Positions 21,488-30,125 of a stretch of 64,000 nt of DNA are shown here, piece by piece. The notes beneath the pieces are model-generated. The model did not search any database, was not told where the DNA came from, and worked only from the letters and a program-made list of their open reading frames with translations. Location of the stretch: positions 62,001 through 126,000 of the forward strand of contig NZ_JARANZ010000008.1 in NCBI RefSeq assembly GCF_029889905.1, in the 5' to 3' direction. Position 1 is the first letter of the stretch. The number at the start of each line of letters is the position of its first letter. The stretch comes from Chromohalobacter sp. 11-W. Its GTDB lineage: Bacteria > Pseudomonadota > Gammaproteobacteria > Pseudomonadales > Halomonadaceae. The position numbers and the translations under genes were made by a program.

Positions 21488-22246
21488 TTAAAGCGATTGC
21501 CCGCCGGTCAGCTCGATGCGTTCGCCGTTGAGCCAGTTGAAATCGCTCGACAACAGGCTCGCGACTGCGGCGCCGATATCATCCGGCTTGGCGGTGCGCC
21601 CGAGTGGCGTGATTGAGCGGAAGTGGGCGTTGAGCGCTGGGTCGTCACGGACCACGCCGCCGGCGAAGTCGGTTTCCACGGCGCCGGGGGCGATGGCGTT
21701 GACCGTGATCCGGCGCTCGCCGAGTTCCTTGGCCATGTAGCGCGTAGTCACCTCCAGTGCGCTCTTCATCGCCGAGTAGGCGCAGTGATTGTCCAGCACG
21801 AAGCGCGTGGCGGCGGTGGAGACGTTCAGGATGCGTCCGCCCCGGGCAATCATCGGCAGCAGGGCTTGGCTGAGCAGGAAGGGGCCCTTGAAGTGAGTGC
21901 GGTAGAGGGCGTCAAGATCGTCCTCGGTGGTCTCTTCGTAGGGCGCGAGAATGCCCTCGCCCGCGTTGTGGACCACGGCATCCAGTTCCGTGCGGCCGAA
22001 GGTGTTTTCCAACGTATCCGCCACGTTGGCCTTGAACTCGGCGAAGGCGGTGCTATCGCCGATGTCGAGTTTGAGCATCGCCGCTTTGCCACCGGCGGCC
22101 TCGATTTCGCGGGCGACCGCCAGCGCTTCGTCACGATGGTGGCGGTAGGTGCCGATGACGCCGACGCCGGCAGTCGCGAGGTGCAGTGCCATGCTGCGGC
22201 CGAGGCCTCGGCCGGCGCCGGTGATGAGGGCAATGCTGGAGGACAT
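21488..22246 (-). CDS. SDR-family oxidoreductase
   Basis: This 252-residue short-chain dehydrogenase has the NAD(P) motif TGAGRGLG near residue 10, NAG in VVHNAGEG, catalytic Ser in LNVSTAAT, and YSAMK with the catalytic Tyr and Lys. It is a FabG-like classical SDR; the Thr-Tyr-Arg after the second beta-strand (GTYRHH) suggests NADPH. The start at 22246 has GGGAG seven bases upstream. It lies between the repressor gene and a terminator after kguD, so it may have its own promoter. A sugar or sugar-acid substrate is an inference from context. Confidence 0.85.
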   Translation of the reverse strand: MSSSIALITGAGRGLGRSMALHLATAGVGVIGTYRHHRDEALAVAREIEAAGGKAAMLKLDIGDSTAFAEFKANVADTLENTFGRTELDAVVHNAGEGILAPYEETTEDDLDALYRTHFKGPFLLSQALLPMIARGGRILNVSTAATRFVLDNHCAYSAMKSALEVTTRYMAKELGERRITVNAIAPGAVETDFAGGVVRDDPALNAHFRSITPLGRTAKPDDIGAAVASLLSSDFNWLNGERIELTGGQSL

Positions 22247-22351
22247 GGAGTGGCTCCCGAATCGGAAAGTGCGCGGCGTTGGGGCCGCTGTCAGTGAGCA
22301 CTGACTGGGGGTGGGATGCCAGGTTTCAAGCGTGCGTGCCATGAATCGAAA

Positions 22352-22377
22352 ACGCCTGCACCGAAAGGAGCAGGCGT
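22352..22377 (-). terminator. Intrinsic terminator after the kguK-kguD pair
   Basis: On the minus strand an 8-bp stem (bases 22377-22370 with 22359-22352) closes a 10-base loop and is followed by TTTTCG. It lies 30 bases beyond the dehydrogenase stop codon. Confidence 0.7.
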
Positions 22378-22406
22378 GAAGGGGGCGTACGGCGTATGGA
22401 GAGACG

Positions 22407-23384
22407 TCAGCCGCGCGGTGTGACGTCGTTGTAGGGGCTCGGCGGTTGCTGGCCCTCTAGGGCGGCGATGACGTTGTCGACGGCGCGCTGGGCCATGGCC
22501 TCGCGCGTTTCATGCGTCGCCGAGCCGATATGCGGCAGGGTGACGACGTTATCCATCCGCGTGAGCGGCGAGTCGCCGGGCAGCGGTTCCTGAGCGAAGA
22601 CATCCAGCCCCGCAGCGTGGATCTCGCCGTTGGAGAGCGCCTCGATCAGCGCGTTCTCGTCGACCACCTTGCCGCGGGCGATGTTGATCAGAATCGCCGA
22701 GGATTTCATGCGTTTGAGAACGTCGGCATCGATCAAGCCGGTGGTCTCGGCGGTCAGCGGCACGTTGACGCAGACGAAGTCGGCCTGCTCGAGCAAGGCG
22801 TCGAATTCACAGTGCGTCGCGCCGAGCTCTTGTTCCAGTGCCGGCTTGGGCGAGGCGTGGGTGTAGAGCACCTGCATGCCGAAGCCCAGCGCACCGCGGC
22901 GCGCGATAGCCTGACCGATGCGCCCGAAACCGATCATGCCTAGCGTCTTGCCGTGAACATCGGTGCCGAAGTGGGACTCGCCGATACTGCTCGTCCATTG
23001 GCCTTGCTTGACCATGTTGGCCAGATCCACCGCGCGACGGGCGCTGGCCATGATCAGCAGGAAGCCGGTGTCTGCGGTGGTTTCGGTGAGCACATCCGGG
23101 GTGTGGCAGAGCAGGATGTTGCGCCGGGTCAGCTCGTCCACGGGGTAGTTGTCGACCCCCACCGAGATGCTCGAGATGGCTTCCAGGTGCGGGGCGCTAT
23201 CGAGCAGCTCGGAGGTGATCGGCAGGCTGGCGCCCAGCAGGCCGTGCGCTTCGCTCAGCGCTTCACGAAAGGCGGGGTCGTCGGCGCTTTCCAGGTGGTC
23301 GAAATAATCAACGTGGAAGTGTGTGCGCAATTGGTCGAGATGGTGCGGTTTGAGTCGCCCGAAGGCGAGGATGCGCTTGGTCAT
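22407..23384 (-). CDS. D-2-hydroxyacid dehydrogenase, KguD/GhrB-like
   Basis: This 325-residue enzyme has the dehydrogenase fold with GFGRIGQAIARR as the nucleotide motif, catalytic Arg in NIARGKVVDE, Glu in LDVFAQEPLP and His in LPHIGSATHET. The block SISVGVDNYPVDELTRR and the TPDVLTETTADTGF stretch resemble GhrB/TkrA and pseudomonad KguD, which reduce 2-ketogluconate or its 6-phosphate to the gluconate form. The start at 23384 follows AGGAG by six bases. It is 41 bases downstream of the PfkB kinase, which supports the KguD reading; hydroxypyruvate/glyoxylate reduction is the alternative. Confidence 0.8.
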   Translation of the reverse strand: MTKRILAFGRLKPHHLDQLRTHFHVDYFDHLESADDPAFREALSEAHGLLGASLPITSELLDSAPHLEAISSISVGVDNYPVDELTRRNILLCHTPDVLTETTADTGFLLIMASARRAVDLANMVKQGQWTSSIGESHFGTDVHGKTLGMIGFGRIGQAIARRGALGFGMQVLYTHASPKPALEQELGATHCEFDALLEQADFVCVNVPLTAETTGLIDADVLKRMKSSAILINIARGKVVDENALIEALSNGEIHAAGLDVFAQEPLPGDSPLTRMDNVVTLPHIGSATHETREAMAQRAVDNVIAALEGQQPPSPYNDVTPRG

Positions 23385-23425
23385 GCAGGACTCCTGATCG
23401 TGAAATACAGCATGGTGGCGTGTCG

Positions 23426-24391
23426 TCACGCCATTGGATGTGCGGCTTCCAGGTCGCGCAGTCGGTCTCGGTGCGGCAGGCCTTCCATGTCACCGACGAC
23501 CTGAACCTGTTCGGCGCCAATGAGATTGCCGCGATGCGCGGCTTGGCGTGGCGAGCCCCCGTCGAGCAAGGCGCTGATCACGCCCACCGCGAAGCCATCG
23601 CCAGCGCCCACGGTGTCGACGACGTGGGCCGCCGCCACTCCCTTCACCATGCCAGCATCGTCCGCCGTGCGCACGTAACTGCCTTCCGGGCCGAGCTTGA
23701 TGATGACCCCGCTGGCGCCTCGATCGAGATAATAGCCGGCGATGTCGTGGGCGTTATCGAGGCCGGTCAGGCGCTGGCCCTCGGCGAGCCCCGGTAGCAC
23801 CCAGTCGGCGTGTGCGGCCAGCGCATTGAGGGTCTCGCGCATCTCGGCTTCGCTGTTCCACAGTGAGGGGCGCAGGTTGGGGTCGAAGCTGATCGTGAGG
23901 CCGGCCTCGCGGGCGCGTTCCAGCATGTGAAAGGCGAGCTCGCGCGTGCTCGGCGACAGCGCCGGAGGCAGGCCGGTGGCGTGCAGATGGCGCACACCCT
24001 GGAAGTCGAGATCGCCGACGTCGGCTACGCTCAGGTGGCTGGCGGCACTGCCGCGCCGGTAATAGGCCACCTTGGGGTCCTCGCCGTGTTCGGCGCGTTC
24101 CTTGAAGACCAGGCCGGTGGGGTGCTCGGTATCGGTACTCAGATAGCGGCAGTCGAGATCTTCGCTTTCGAGCGTGCGGCGGATGAAAGTGCCGAAACCA
24201 TCGTCACCGACGCGGCTGATCCAGGCGACGTGAAAGGCCAGTCTTGCCAGGCCGATGGCGACATTGGTATCGGCGCCGGCGATGCGCCGCTGGAAGCGCT
24301 CGACCTCGGCCAGGTCGCCGGGCGTTTCGGCGATGAACAGCGTCATCGCTTCACCGAAAGTCAGGATATCCGGTGTAGTGGAGTCGATCAT
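23426..24391 (-). CDS. PfkB-family sugar-acid kinase, KguK/KdgK-like
   Basis: This 321-residue kinase has the PfkB N-terminal block (ILTFGEAMTLFIAE), GADTNVAIGLARLAFHVAWIS, GSAASHLSVADV and the C-terminal anion-hole/base motif DTVGAGDGFAVG. It most resembles 2-ketogluconate kinase (KguK) and 2-keto-3-deoxygluconate kinase (KdgK). Adjacent KguD-like dehydrogenase favours the former: 2-ketogluconate to 6-phospho-2-ketogluconate, then to 6-phosphogluconate. A direct assay would be needed to tell them apart. Its upstream region is taken up by a palindromic repeat starting 24 bases before the start codon. Confidence 0.82.
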   Translation of the reverse strand: MIDSTTPDILTFGEAMTLFIAETPGDLAEVERFQRRIAGADTNVAIGLARLAFHVAWISRVGDDGFGTFIRRTLESEDLDCRYLSTDTEHPTGLVFKERAEHGEDPKVAYYRRGSAASHLSVADVGDLDFQGVRHLHATGLPPALSPSTRELAFHMLERAREAGLTISFDPNLRPSLWNSEAEMRETLNALAAHADWVLPGLAEGQRLTGLDNAHDIAGYYLDRGASGVIIKLGPEGSYVRTADDAGMVKGVAAAHVVDTVGAGDGFAVGVISALLDGGSPRQAAHRGNLIGAEQVQVVGDMEGLPHRDRLRDLEAAHPMA

Positions 24392-24414
24392 GAAAAGATC
24401 CTGAGAGAGTATCT

Positions 24415-24535
24415 ACAAAAGGACTGCGCTCGACAATCCGGCGTTAAAATCGACCTCAAAATACTCATTTACTCCATGTAAACTCCGTTTTTTCGGTCGA
24501 TTTTGCCTTGTCTTGACGTCGCTCGCCTATTTTGT
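24415..24535. repeat. Palindromic dispersed repeat, copy 1
   Basis: This 121-bp element has terminal inverted repeats ACAAAA (24415-24420) and TTTTGT (24530-24535) and an internal imperfect palindrome in which ATTTAC and GTAAA flank the centre. It is roughly 85% identical to the element at 24672-24794 over about 100 bases, in the same orientation. No open frame of note lies inside. It occupies most of the leader/promoter region of the PfkB kinase gene. Confidence 0.75.
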
Positions 24536-24671
24536 AAACACCCTCTGAAAGAAGCTGCAAAAGCGGTTGCCGAGGGCACGGCATCACGACGGGTCGAGCG
24601 ATCGTCGATAGGAAAGCTCCATCATAGAAACACTAGGGCATCACGACAATCGAACATACCTACGCTTTGTC

Positions 24672-24794
24672 TGAAAAATGCTTGCGCTCGCCCATACGGC
24701 GTTAAAAATCGACTCAAAATGCTCATTTACCCCGCGTAAACTCCGCTTTTTCGCCGATTTTTGCCTTGTCTGGCCGTCACTCGTCGATTTTTCA
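24672..24794. repeat. Palindromic dispersed repeat, copy 2
   Basis: This 123-bp element has perfect 8-bp ends TGAAAAAT (24672-24679) and ATTTTTCA (24787-24794) and the same internal palindrome as copy 1 (AAAAATCG opposite CGATTTTT, TTTAC opposite GTAAA). It could fold into one long stem. The stretch between the two copies (24536-24671) holds no gene that I can support. The pair resembles non-coding intergenic palindromic repeats or MITEs. Confidence 0.75.
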
Positions 24795-24862
24795 TACAGA
24801 GCTTAGACTTTGGTCGGGAAGGGCGGAAGGAGACGCTAAAGGGGAGCGAAAGGAAGGACACT

Positions 24863-24885
24863 GCGCGGGGCGTTGCGCCCCGCGC
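24863..24885 (-). terminator. GC-rich hairpin after the frameshifted dctP
   Basis: GCGCGGGGCG (24863-24872) and CGCCCCGCGC (24876-24885) form a perfect 10-bp stem with a three-base loop, 9 bases past the stop codon. The downstream tract is pyrimidine-rich (CCTTCCTTT) but not pure T. Confidence 0.6.
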
Positions 24886-24893
24886 ATGGGCGC

Positions 24894-25944
24894 TTATTGC
24901 GTTTGCTTGGTGTACTTGTCGACGAGCTGGCTGGCGTCGTCGTAAAGGCCCTGGCCATCGAAGCCGGCGGCGTTCATGTCGCTTATCCACTGCTGGATGG
25001 TCTCGTCGGCGGCCGCTTTCCACTTATCTTGATTGGCCTCGGCAATGTGAATCATCTGCCCCTCGCCACTTGCGGCGATATCTTTGATGGCGGCTTCCTC
25101 TGCCTCATCCATGACATGTCCGATGCGCTGGGCTTCCTGAATCCCCGCGTTGTCGTCGATGACCTTCTGCAATTCGGGCGACAGGCTATCGTATTTGTCC
25201 TGGTTCATCGCCAGCACCATCATTGCCGTATATAGGCCATGCTTACCATCGAAGAAGGTGTGGTTCTGGGCGACATCCAGTACGCCCAGGGCGGAAGCGC
25301 TTTCGAAGGGGAGCGAAAAGCCGTCAATCACGCCACGCGAGATCGCCTCGGGTATCTGCGGGAAGGGCATTCCCACGACCTGGGCACCCAGGTTGGCAAA
25401 AAAGCCATTCATGGCCTTGGAGGGCGCGCGCAGCGTTAATCCTTGCACGTCATCAGCGTTTTCTACCGCCACCCCTTTGGTGTGTATCTTCCCCGGTGTA
25501 TGGGCGAAGACGGCAATAGGGTAGACGCCCTGGAATGAGTCCTGCATATGCGTCATGGCGTACTCGTGGGCGGCCATGCTGGTGGCTTCTCCCGTGGTGG
25601 GCATGAACGGCAGGTCGAAGGCCTCAGACGCAGGGAAAGCGGTTCGGCGTGTAGCTCAAAAGCGTCCAGGCGATGTCAACGACACCGTCTTTGGCCTGAT
25701 CATAAAGCGAGTTGGCCGATCCACCGAGCTGCATGGCGGGGAAAATCTCGACCTTGATGGCACCATCGGATTGCTCCTCGATGCGTTTCGCCCAAGGTTC
25801 CAGATACTGCGTCTGGACCGGAGTGGTCGGCGCCGCGAAGTGATGAAGGCGTAGCGTCACGGTATCTTGTGCCTGGCCAGTGCTGGCCAGGGTGAGACCG
25901 CTGAGGAGAACGAGACCGGCGAGCGTATGTTTTGTTGTCATCAT
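24894..25944 (-). pseudogene. TRAP substrate-binding protein dctP broken by a frameshift
   Basis: Two frames together encode one DctP. The first (25944 down to a stop at 25624-25626) has the signal peptide and the N-lobe up to LLSYTPNRFP. The second continues from AFDLPFMPTTGEATS to the normal end QLVDKYTKQTQ at 24894. Removing one base at about 25632 restores FP-ASEA-FDLPFMP, which aligns residue for residue with FP-KAEV-FDLPFLP of the intact paralogue at 29016-30077; the repaired protein would have about 349 residues. The lesion is either a true one-base insertion or a sequencing error. It is the last gene of the ech-vdh operon. Its closest visible relative is the other dctP of the hydroxycinnamate cluster. 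Confidence 0.85.
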
Positions 25945-25999
25945 CTTAAGCTCCATGGGGTGTTGGCGTGCCAGTGTGCGATGTCTAAAGGTGTGACCG

Positions 26000-27448
26000 T
26001 TATATGGGATAGTGCCGGGGACCGAGCTGAATGGTCATCCAGCGCAATTCCGTGAATTCCTCGATACCGGCCTTGCCACCGAAACGCCCGTAACCGCTGG
26101 ATTTGACGCCGCCGAACGGCATTTGCGGTTCGTCGTGCACGGTGGGGCCATTGATGTGGCAAATGCCCGATTCGATGCGTTGGGCGACGCGCATGGCACG
26201 TGCCGTGTCGCGGCTGAAGACTGCCGCCGAGAGGCCGTATTCGCTGTCGTTGGCGACGCGCAGGGCGTCTTCTTCGTCCTTGACGCGCATCATCGCCACG
26301 ACCGGGCCGAACGATTCCTCGCCGTATAGGCGCATCGCCGGGGTGACGCCATCGATCACGGTGGGCTGCATGATCACGCCCTCGGCCTTGCCGCCGCAGG
26401 CTAGTCGCGCGCCATGCTGCTGGGCGTCATCGAGCAGGCCGTTGAGCTTTTCCCCGGCCTCGCGATTGATCAGCGTGCCCAGAGGATTGCCGTCTTCACG
26501 TGGGTCACCGGCGCGTAGCGTCTCGGCCTTACGGGCCAGCTTCTCGACGAAGGCATCGGCCACGGCATCGACGACGATCAACCGCTCGGTGGACATGCAG
26601 ATCTGGCCCTGGTTGAAGAAGGCGCCGAAGGCGGCGGCTTCCACGGCGGCGTCCAGATCAGCGTCCTCGAGCACCACGAACGGGGCCTTGCCGCCCAGCT
26701 CCAGCAGCACGGGTTTGAGATGGTGCGCGGCTTTCTCAGCGATGATGCGTCCGACATTCGTGGAGCCGGTGAAGTTGATGCGCCGCACCGCGGGGTGCTC
26801 GATCAACGCCTCGACCACCTCGGCGGCCTGGGGCGGCGCATTGGTCACCACATTGACGATGCCGTCGCCCAGGCCCGCCTCGACGAGTACTTCGCCGATC
26901 AGGTGATGGGTGGCGGGGCATTGCTCCGAGGCCTTGAGGATCACCGTGTTGCCGCACGCCAATGGCGTGGCGATGGCCCGTGTGCCGAGGATGATGGGGG
27001 CGTTCCAGGGGGCGATGCCGACCACGACGCCACACGGGACGCGCACGCCCATGGCCAGGCTGTCGGGGACGTTGGAGGGAATCACGTCGCCGCCGACCTG
27101 GGTGGTCAGCGATGCGGCTTCGCGCAGCATGTTGGCGGCCACCATGACGTTGAATCCGGCCCAGCCGGGCGTAGCACCGGTTTCATCGACCATGCGGGCG
27201 ATGAAGTCGTCCTGACGGGCTTCCATGGCGTCGGCGGCGGCGAGCAGCTTGGCACGGCGCTCGCCGGGGCCGGTCTGCGACCAGGCCGGAAACGCCTGAG
27301 ACGCTGCTTCGGCGGCGTGCCGGGTATCTTCAACCGAAGCTGCGGCGGCACGCGTCACGACATGTTCATGCAGTGGGTTGCAACGCTCGAAGGTCGCGTT
27401 GTCCTGGGCGGCGCGGTGTTCGCCGCCAATGAGTAGCGCAAGATCCAT
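26000..27448 (-). CDS. vdh: Vanillin / 4-hydroxybenzaldehyde dehydrogenase
   Basis: This 482-residue aldehyde dehydrogenase has the NAD-binding FTGSTNVGR, the general base Glu in LELGGKAP and the nucleophile Cys in FFNQGQICMSTER. The C-terminal HDEPQMPFGGVKSSGYGRFGG is typical of vanillin and salicylaldehyde dehydrogenases. In the hydroxycinnamate pathway it oxidises vanillin to vanillate or 4-hydroxybenzaldehyde to 4-hydroxybenzoate. It lies between ech (upstream, 116-base gap) and the broken dctP (55-base gap), all on the minus strand. The cluster makes Vdh much the best assignment. Confidence 0.9.
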   Translation of the reverse strand: MDLALLIGGEHRAAQDNATFERCNPLHEHVVTRAAAASVEDTRHAAEAASQAFPAWSQTGPGERRAKLLAAADAMEARQDDFIARMVDETGATPGWAGFNVMVAANMLREAASLTTQVGGDVIPSNVPDSLAMGVRVPCGVVVGIAPWNAPIILGTRAIATPLACGNTVILKASEQCPATHHLIGEVLVEAGLGDGIVNVVTNAPPQAAEVVEALIEHPAVRRINFTGSTNVGRIIAEKAAHHLKPVLLELGGKAPFVVLEDADLDAAVEAAAFGAFFNQGQICMSTERLIVVDAVADAFVEKLARKAETLRAGDPREDGNPLGTLINREAGEKLNGLLDDAQQHGARLACGGKAEGVIMQPTVIDGVTPAMRLYGEESFGPVVAMMRVKDEEDALRVANDSEYGLSAAVFSRDTARAMRVAQRIESGICHINGPTVHDEPQMPFGGVKSSGYGRFGGKAGIEEFTELRWMTIQLGPRHYPI

Positions 27449-27519
27449 GAGACTCCCCTTATTGTTGTCGAAGCGATATGACGTTCAGGGTTGGGTGGTA
27501 TGCCGGCAGCGCCATTGGG

Positions 27520-27552
27520 CGCGGCGGCGTCTTGTGAGGGAACGCCACCGCG
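27520..27552 (-). terminator. Intercistronic hairpin between ech and vdh
   Basis: CGCGGCGGCGT (27520-27530) and ACGCCACCGCG (27542-27552) pair over 11 bp with one mismatch around an 11-base loop. No T-run follows in the direction of ech. It may be an attenuator or an mRNA-stabilising hairpin rather than a full terminator. Confidence 0.4.
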
Positions 27553-27564
27553 CCTTCGCGCTTG

Positions 27565-28395
27565 TCAGCGGTGGTAGCTTTCCAGCCCAGGCTTGATGCT
27601 CTTGTCGTCGAGAAATTGTTTGAGGCCTTGCTCACGACCGTGTTCTGGGTCGAGTTGCTGCGCCTGGTCGAGCTTGGCGTAGAGGTATTCCTCGTTTTGC
27701 TCCCAGGTCAACTCGCGACACATCTTGAAACCGGTCTTGGCGGCACGCAGGACGACGGGATTCTTGTCGCGAAGCGTGGCCGCCAGCGTCTTGGTGGCCT
27801 CGCGTAGTTCGGCCCGCGGCACGCTTTTGTTGACCAGGCCCATGTCCGCCGCCTGAGGGCCAGTGAAGGTCTCGCCGGTCATGATGTAATAAAGTGCTTG
27901 GCGATGGCCCACGGTGTCGGCCATGGCTTTGCTGACCAGGTTGCCCGGGGGGATGCCCCAGTTGATTTCGGATAGCCCGAACACCGACTCGTCGGCGGCG
28001 ATCGCCAAATCACAGGCAACCAACGGCGAGAAGGCGCCACCAAAGCACCAGCCATTGACCATGGCGATGGTCGGCTTGGCGTAGTGACGCAGCAGCTTCC
28101 ATTGCCATGTAGAAGCGTCACGACGGACCTTGACCTGTACGATCTCGGGGCTGGCATCGATCTCGCGGAAGTACTCCTTGAGGTCCATGCCGGCGGAGAA
28201 GGCCTCGCCCTCGCCGGTTAGTACGAGCACATGGGCATCTTGGTCCAGCTCGAGCGTTTCGAGAACGTCGATCATCTCACGATTGAGTGTGGGGCTCATG
28301 GCATTGCGTTTGTCGGGGCGGTTGAGCGCCACCCAGGCGATGCCATCTTCGACGTCGACCTTCACGGTCTGCCAGCGGTCTGCATAGTCGCTCAT
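27565..28395 (-). CDS. ech: Hydroxycinnamoyl-CoA hydratase-lyase (feruloyl-CoA hydratase/lyase)
   Basis: This 276-residue crotonase-family enzyme has the oxyanion-hole blocks GEAFSAGMDLKEYF and NGWCFGGAFSPLVACDLAIAADES, the catalytic Glu in LSEINWGIPPG and the Tyr pair in EEYLYAKLDQ that is characteristic of HCHL. The enzyme hydrates feruloyl- or p-coumaroyl-CoA and cleaves the product to vanillin or 4-hydroxybenzaldehyde plus acetyl-CoA. The start is ATG 28395 behind AGGAA; a GTG three bases upstream is less likely. It is divergent from a MarR gene, with 91 bases between them. Confidence 0.93.
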   Translation of the reverse strand: MSDYADRWQTVKVDVEDGIAWVALNRPDKRNAMSPTLNREMIDVLETLELDQDAHVLVLTGEGEAFSAGMDLKEYFREIDASPEIVQVKVRRDASTWQWKLLRHYAKPTIAMVNGWCFGGAFSPLVACDLAIAADESVFGLSEINWGIPPGNLVSKAMADTVGHRQALYYIMTGETFTGPQAADMGLVNKSVPRAELREATKTLAATLRDKNPVVLRAAKTGFKMCRELTWEQNEEYLYAKLDQAQQLDPEHGREQGLKQFLDDKSIKPGLESYHR

Positions 28396-28417
28396 CACAA
28401 TTTCCTGTCATGTAGTT

Positions 28418-28432
28418 GTCAAGTAAGTTGAT
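28418..28432. promoter_or_regulatory. Candidate MarR operator between ech and marR
   Basis: GTCAA-GTAAG-TTGAT is an imperfect 5-bp inverted repeat with a 5-base spacer midway between the divergent ech and marR starts. MarR proteins commonly bind such palindromes to repress both genes. It does not match the ATAGTTA sites near 32.6-33.3 kb. Confidence 0.4.
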
Positions 28433-28486
28433 ATTTACCGTTTTCATCATAGTGCGCTATGCTGCGCTTGCAAAGAGGAAATCCCT

Positions 28487-28981
28487 ATGACCAAGGTTGA
28501 ACCACAGGCTTCGCATGACGCGCGCGCTTCCGCCGATGGCGCGCCAGAAACGGTACGTGTCGCCTATCTGATCGGGCGTCTCGACCGCGCATTGCGTCGC
28601 CATATCAGCGAGGCCGTGCATCCTCTGGGCCTGACCATGCAGCAATACACGGCGCTTTCCGTGCTGGCCTGGCGTAGCCCGTTGTCCAATGCCCAATTGG
28701 CGGAGAAGTCTCTGGTCTCGCCACAGGCCGCTAACGAAATGGTCAAGACCATGGAGAGCAAGGGCCTCGTGGCGCGCGCCCCCGATCCTCATCATGGCCG
28801 CATCGTGCAGATACACATGACCGACACAGGGCGGAGCACGCTCGATGAGGCGAACCAGGCCGTCGAGGCGCTCGAGCGGTGCATGCTGGAAGCGCTCAGC
28901 GCTTCTCAGCAGCGCATGTTTCAACGCCATCTCAAGTCCTCCCTAAAAGCCTTGGGAGCCGGCTTGGTCGAGCCTGAATAA
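28487..28981 (+). CDS. MarR-family regulator, HcaR/FerR-like
   Basis: This 164-residue protein has a winged helix of the MarR type (LTMQQYTALSVLAWRSPLSNAQLAEKSLVSPQAANEMVKTMESKGLV split around residues 45-90) and the wing with RAPDPHHGRIVQIHMTDTGR. Regulators of this class next to ech/fcs genes are repressors released by hydroxycinnamoyl-CoA thioesters. It is divergent from ech and preceded by GAGGAAA. A hairpin overlaps its stop codon. Confidence 0.88.
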   Translation: MTKVEPQASHDARASADGAPETVRVAYLIGRLDRALRRHISEAVHPLGLTMQQYTALSVLAWRSPLSNAQLAEKSLVSPQAANEMVKTMESKGLVARAPDPHHGRIVQIHMTDTGRSTLDEANQAVEALERCMLEALSASQQRMFQRHLKSSLKALGAGLVEPE

Positions 28982-28998
28982 CGGCTCGACCGGCCTTT
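28966..28998 (+). terminator. Terminator at the end of marR
   Basis: GGTCGAGCC (28966-28974) and GGCTCGACC (28983-28991) form a perfect 9-bp stem with an 8-base loop that spans the stop codon, followed by GGCCTTT. It separates marR from the convergent dctP. Confidence 0.6.
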
Positions 28999-29015
28999 GT
29001 CCCCGCCACACGCTG

Positions 29016-30077
29016 TCAGCGTGTGTATTTATCGACGAGTTGCGTGGCGCTGTCGTAGAGCGCTTGACCGTCGAGCCCTTTCTCCTCGGCCTCGGCGATC
29101 CAGTCATCGACGACTTCCTGGCCGACCGCCTGCCAGCGCGCGGTTTCCTCGCTGTCCAGGCGGGTGATCGTGCCGGGTTGCTCGCCGCTTTGGATGGCCA
29201 GGATCTGGCGGTGGTCGGCGCGGTCCATGATCTGACCGATCTGGTAGGCCTCGCGGCTACCGGAATGCGCATCGATGACGGCTTGCAGGTCATCGGGCAG
29301 GGCGTCGTATTTGTCCTGGTTCATGGCGACGATCATCATCGTGGTATAGAGCGCCCGATCACCGCTGAAGATGGTGTGTTCGGTGGTGATATCGGCGAGC
29401 CCCATGGCGGTGATGGCTTCGAAGGGAATCACCGTGCCGTCTATCACTCCGCGCGATAACGCCTCCAATGCCTGGGCCACCGGCATGCCGATGGGCTCGG
29501 CACCGAGCTTGGCCAGATAGCGATTCACCAGCCGGCTGGGACCCCGTATCTTGAGGCCTTCGATATCTTCGAGGGAGCCGATGCGTGTCTCTTTGGTATG
29601 CAATGCGCCGGGACTGTGGGTGTGCACGGCGATGGGATGCACGCCCTCGAGTTCGTCCTGCATGTGCGTCATGGCGTATTCATGTGCGGCCTGGCTCGTC
29701 GCGGCACCTGATGTCGGCAGGAAGGGCAGGTCGAAGACTTCCGCCTTGGGGAAACGCCCCGAGTTGTAACCCAGCACGGTCCAGATGATGTCCACCTGGC
29801 CGTCCTTGGCTTGATCGTAGAGTGATGGCGGTGTGCCGCCGAGCTGCATGGAGGGATAGAGCTGGACCTCTATGCGCCCATCGGATTCTTTTTCGATGGC
29901 CTCTTTCCAGGGGAGGAAATACTCCTGATGCACGGGCGCCGACGCGGGGAAAAAATGATGCAACCGCAGGGTGTACTCGGTCTCTTGCGCCTGAACCTGG
30001 CTGGTGACAGCGATCGAGAGCGCCGCCGCAGTGGTCAATACGAAGCGACGTAGGTGCGAAGTGGCGTGTTGGGTCAT
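29016..30077 (-). CDS. dctP: TRAP substrate-binding protein DctP for hydroxycinnamate cluster
   Basis: This 353-residue periplasmic protein has a signal peptide ending SQVQA and the TRAP fold (YTLRLHHFFPASAPVHQEYF, the Arg-bearing GLKIRGPSRLVNRYLAKLG and LSRGVIDGTVIPFEA). It is last in the operon dctQ-dctM-DUF3237-dctP. Placement beside fcs/ech/vdh suggests an aromatic acid such as p-coumarate or ferulate as ligand, as known for some TRAP proteins of this type. The start at 30077 is preferred because GAGG lies nine bases upstream; an ATG at 30092 lacks a ribosome site. A hairpin (ACACGCT/AGCGTGT, 29008-29024) covers the stop. Confidence 0.9.
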   Translation of the reverse strand: MTQHATSHLRRFVLTTAAALSIAVTSQVQAQETEYTLRLHHFFPASAPVHQEYFLPWKEAIEKESDGRIEVQLYPSMQLGGTPPSLYDQAKDGQVDIIWTVLGYNSGRFPKAEVFDLPFLPTSGAATSQAAHEYAMTHMQDELEGVHPIAVHTHSPGALHTKETRIGSLEDIEGLKIRGPSRLVNRYLAKLGAEPIGMPVAQALEALSRGVIDGTVIPFEAITAMGLADITTEHTIFSGDRALYTTMMIVAMNQDKYDALPDDLQAVIDAHSGSREAYQIGQIMDRADHRQILAIQSGEQPGTITRLDSEETARWQAVGQEVVDDWIAEAEEKGLDGQALYDSATQLVDKYTR

Positions 30078-30125
30078 GGCGAAATGCCTCATTGTGGTTG
30101 TTGTATGACGCCGGGTGGCAATGGA

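Noticed and set aside
24415-24794. Possible CRISPR array
   Set aside because: Only two long palindromic copies, 136 bp apart, with no short regular repeats or cas genes.
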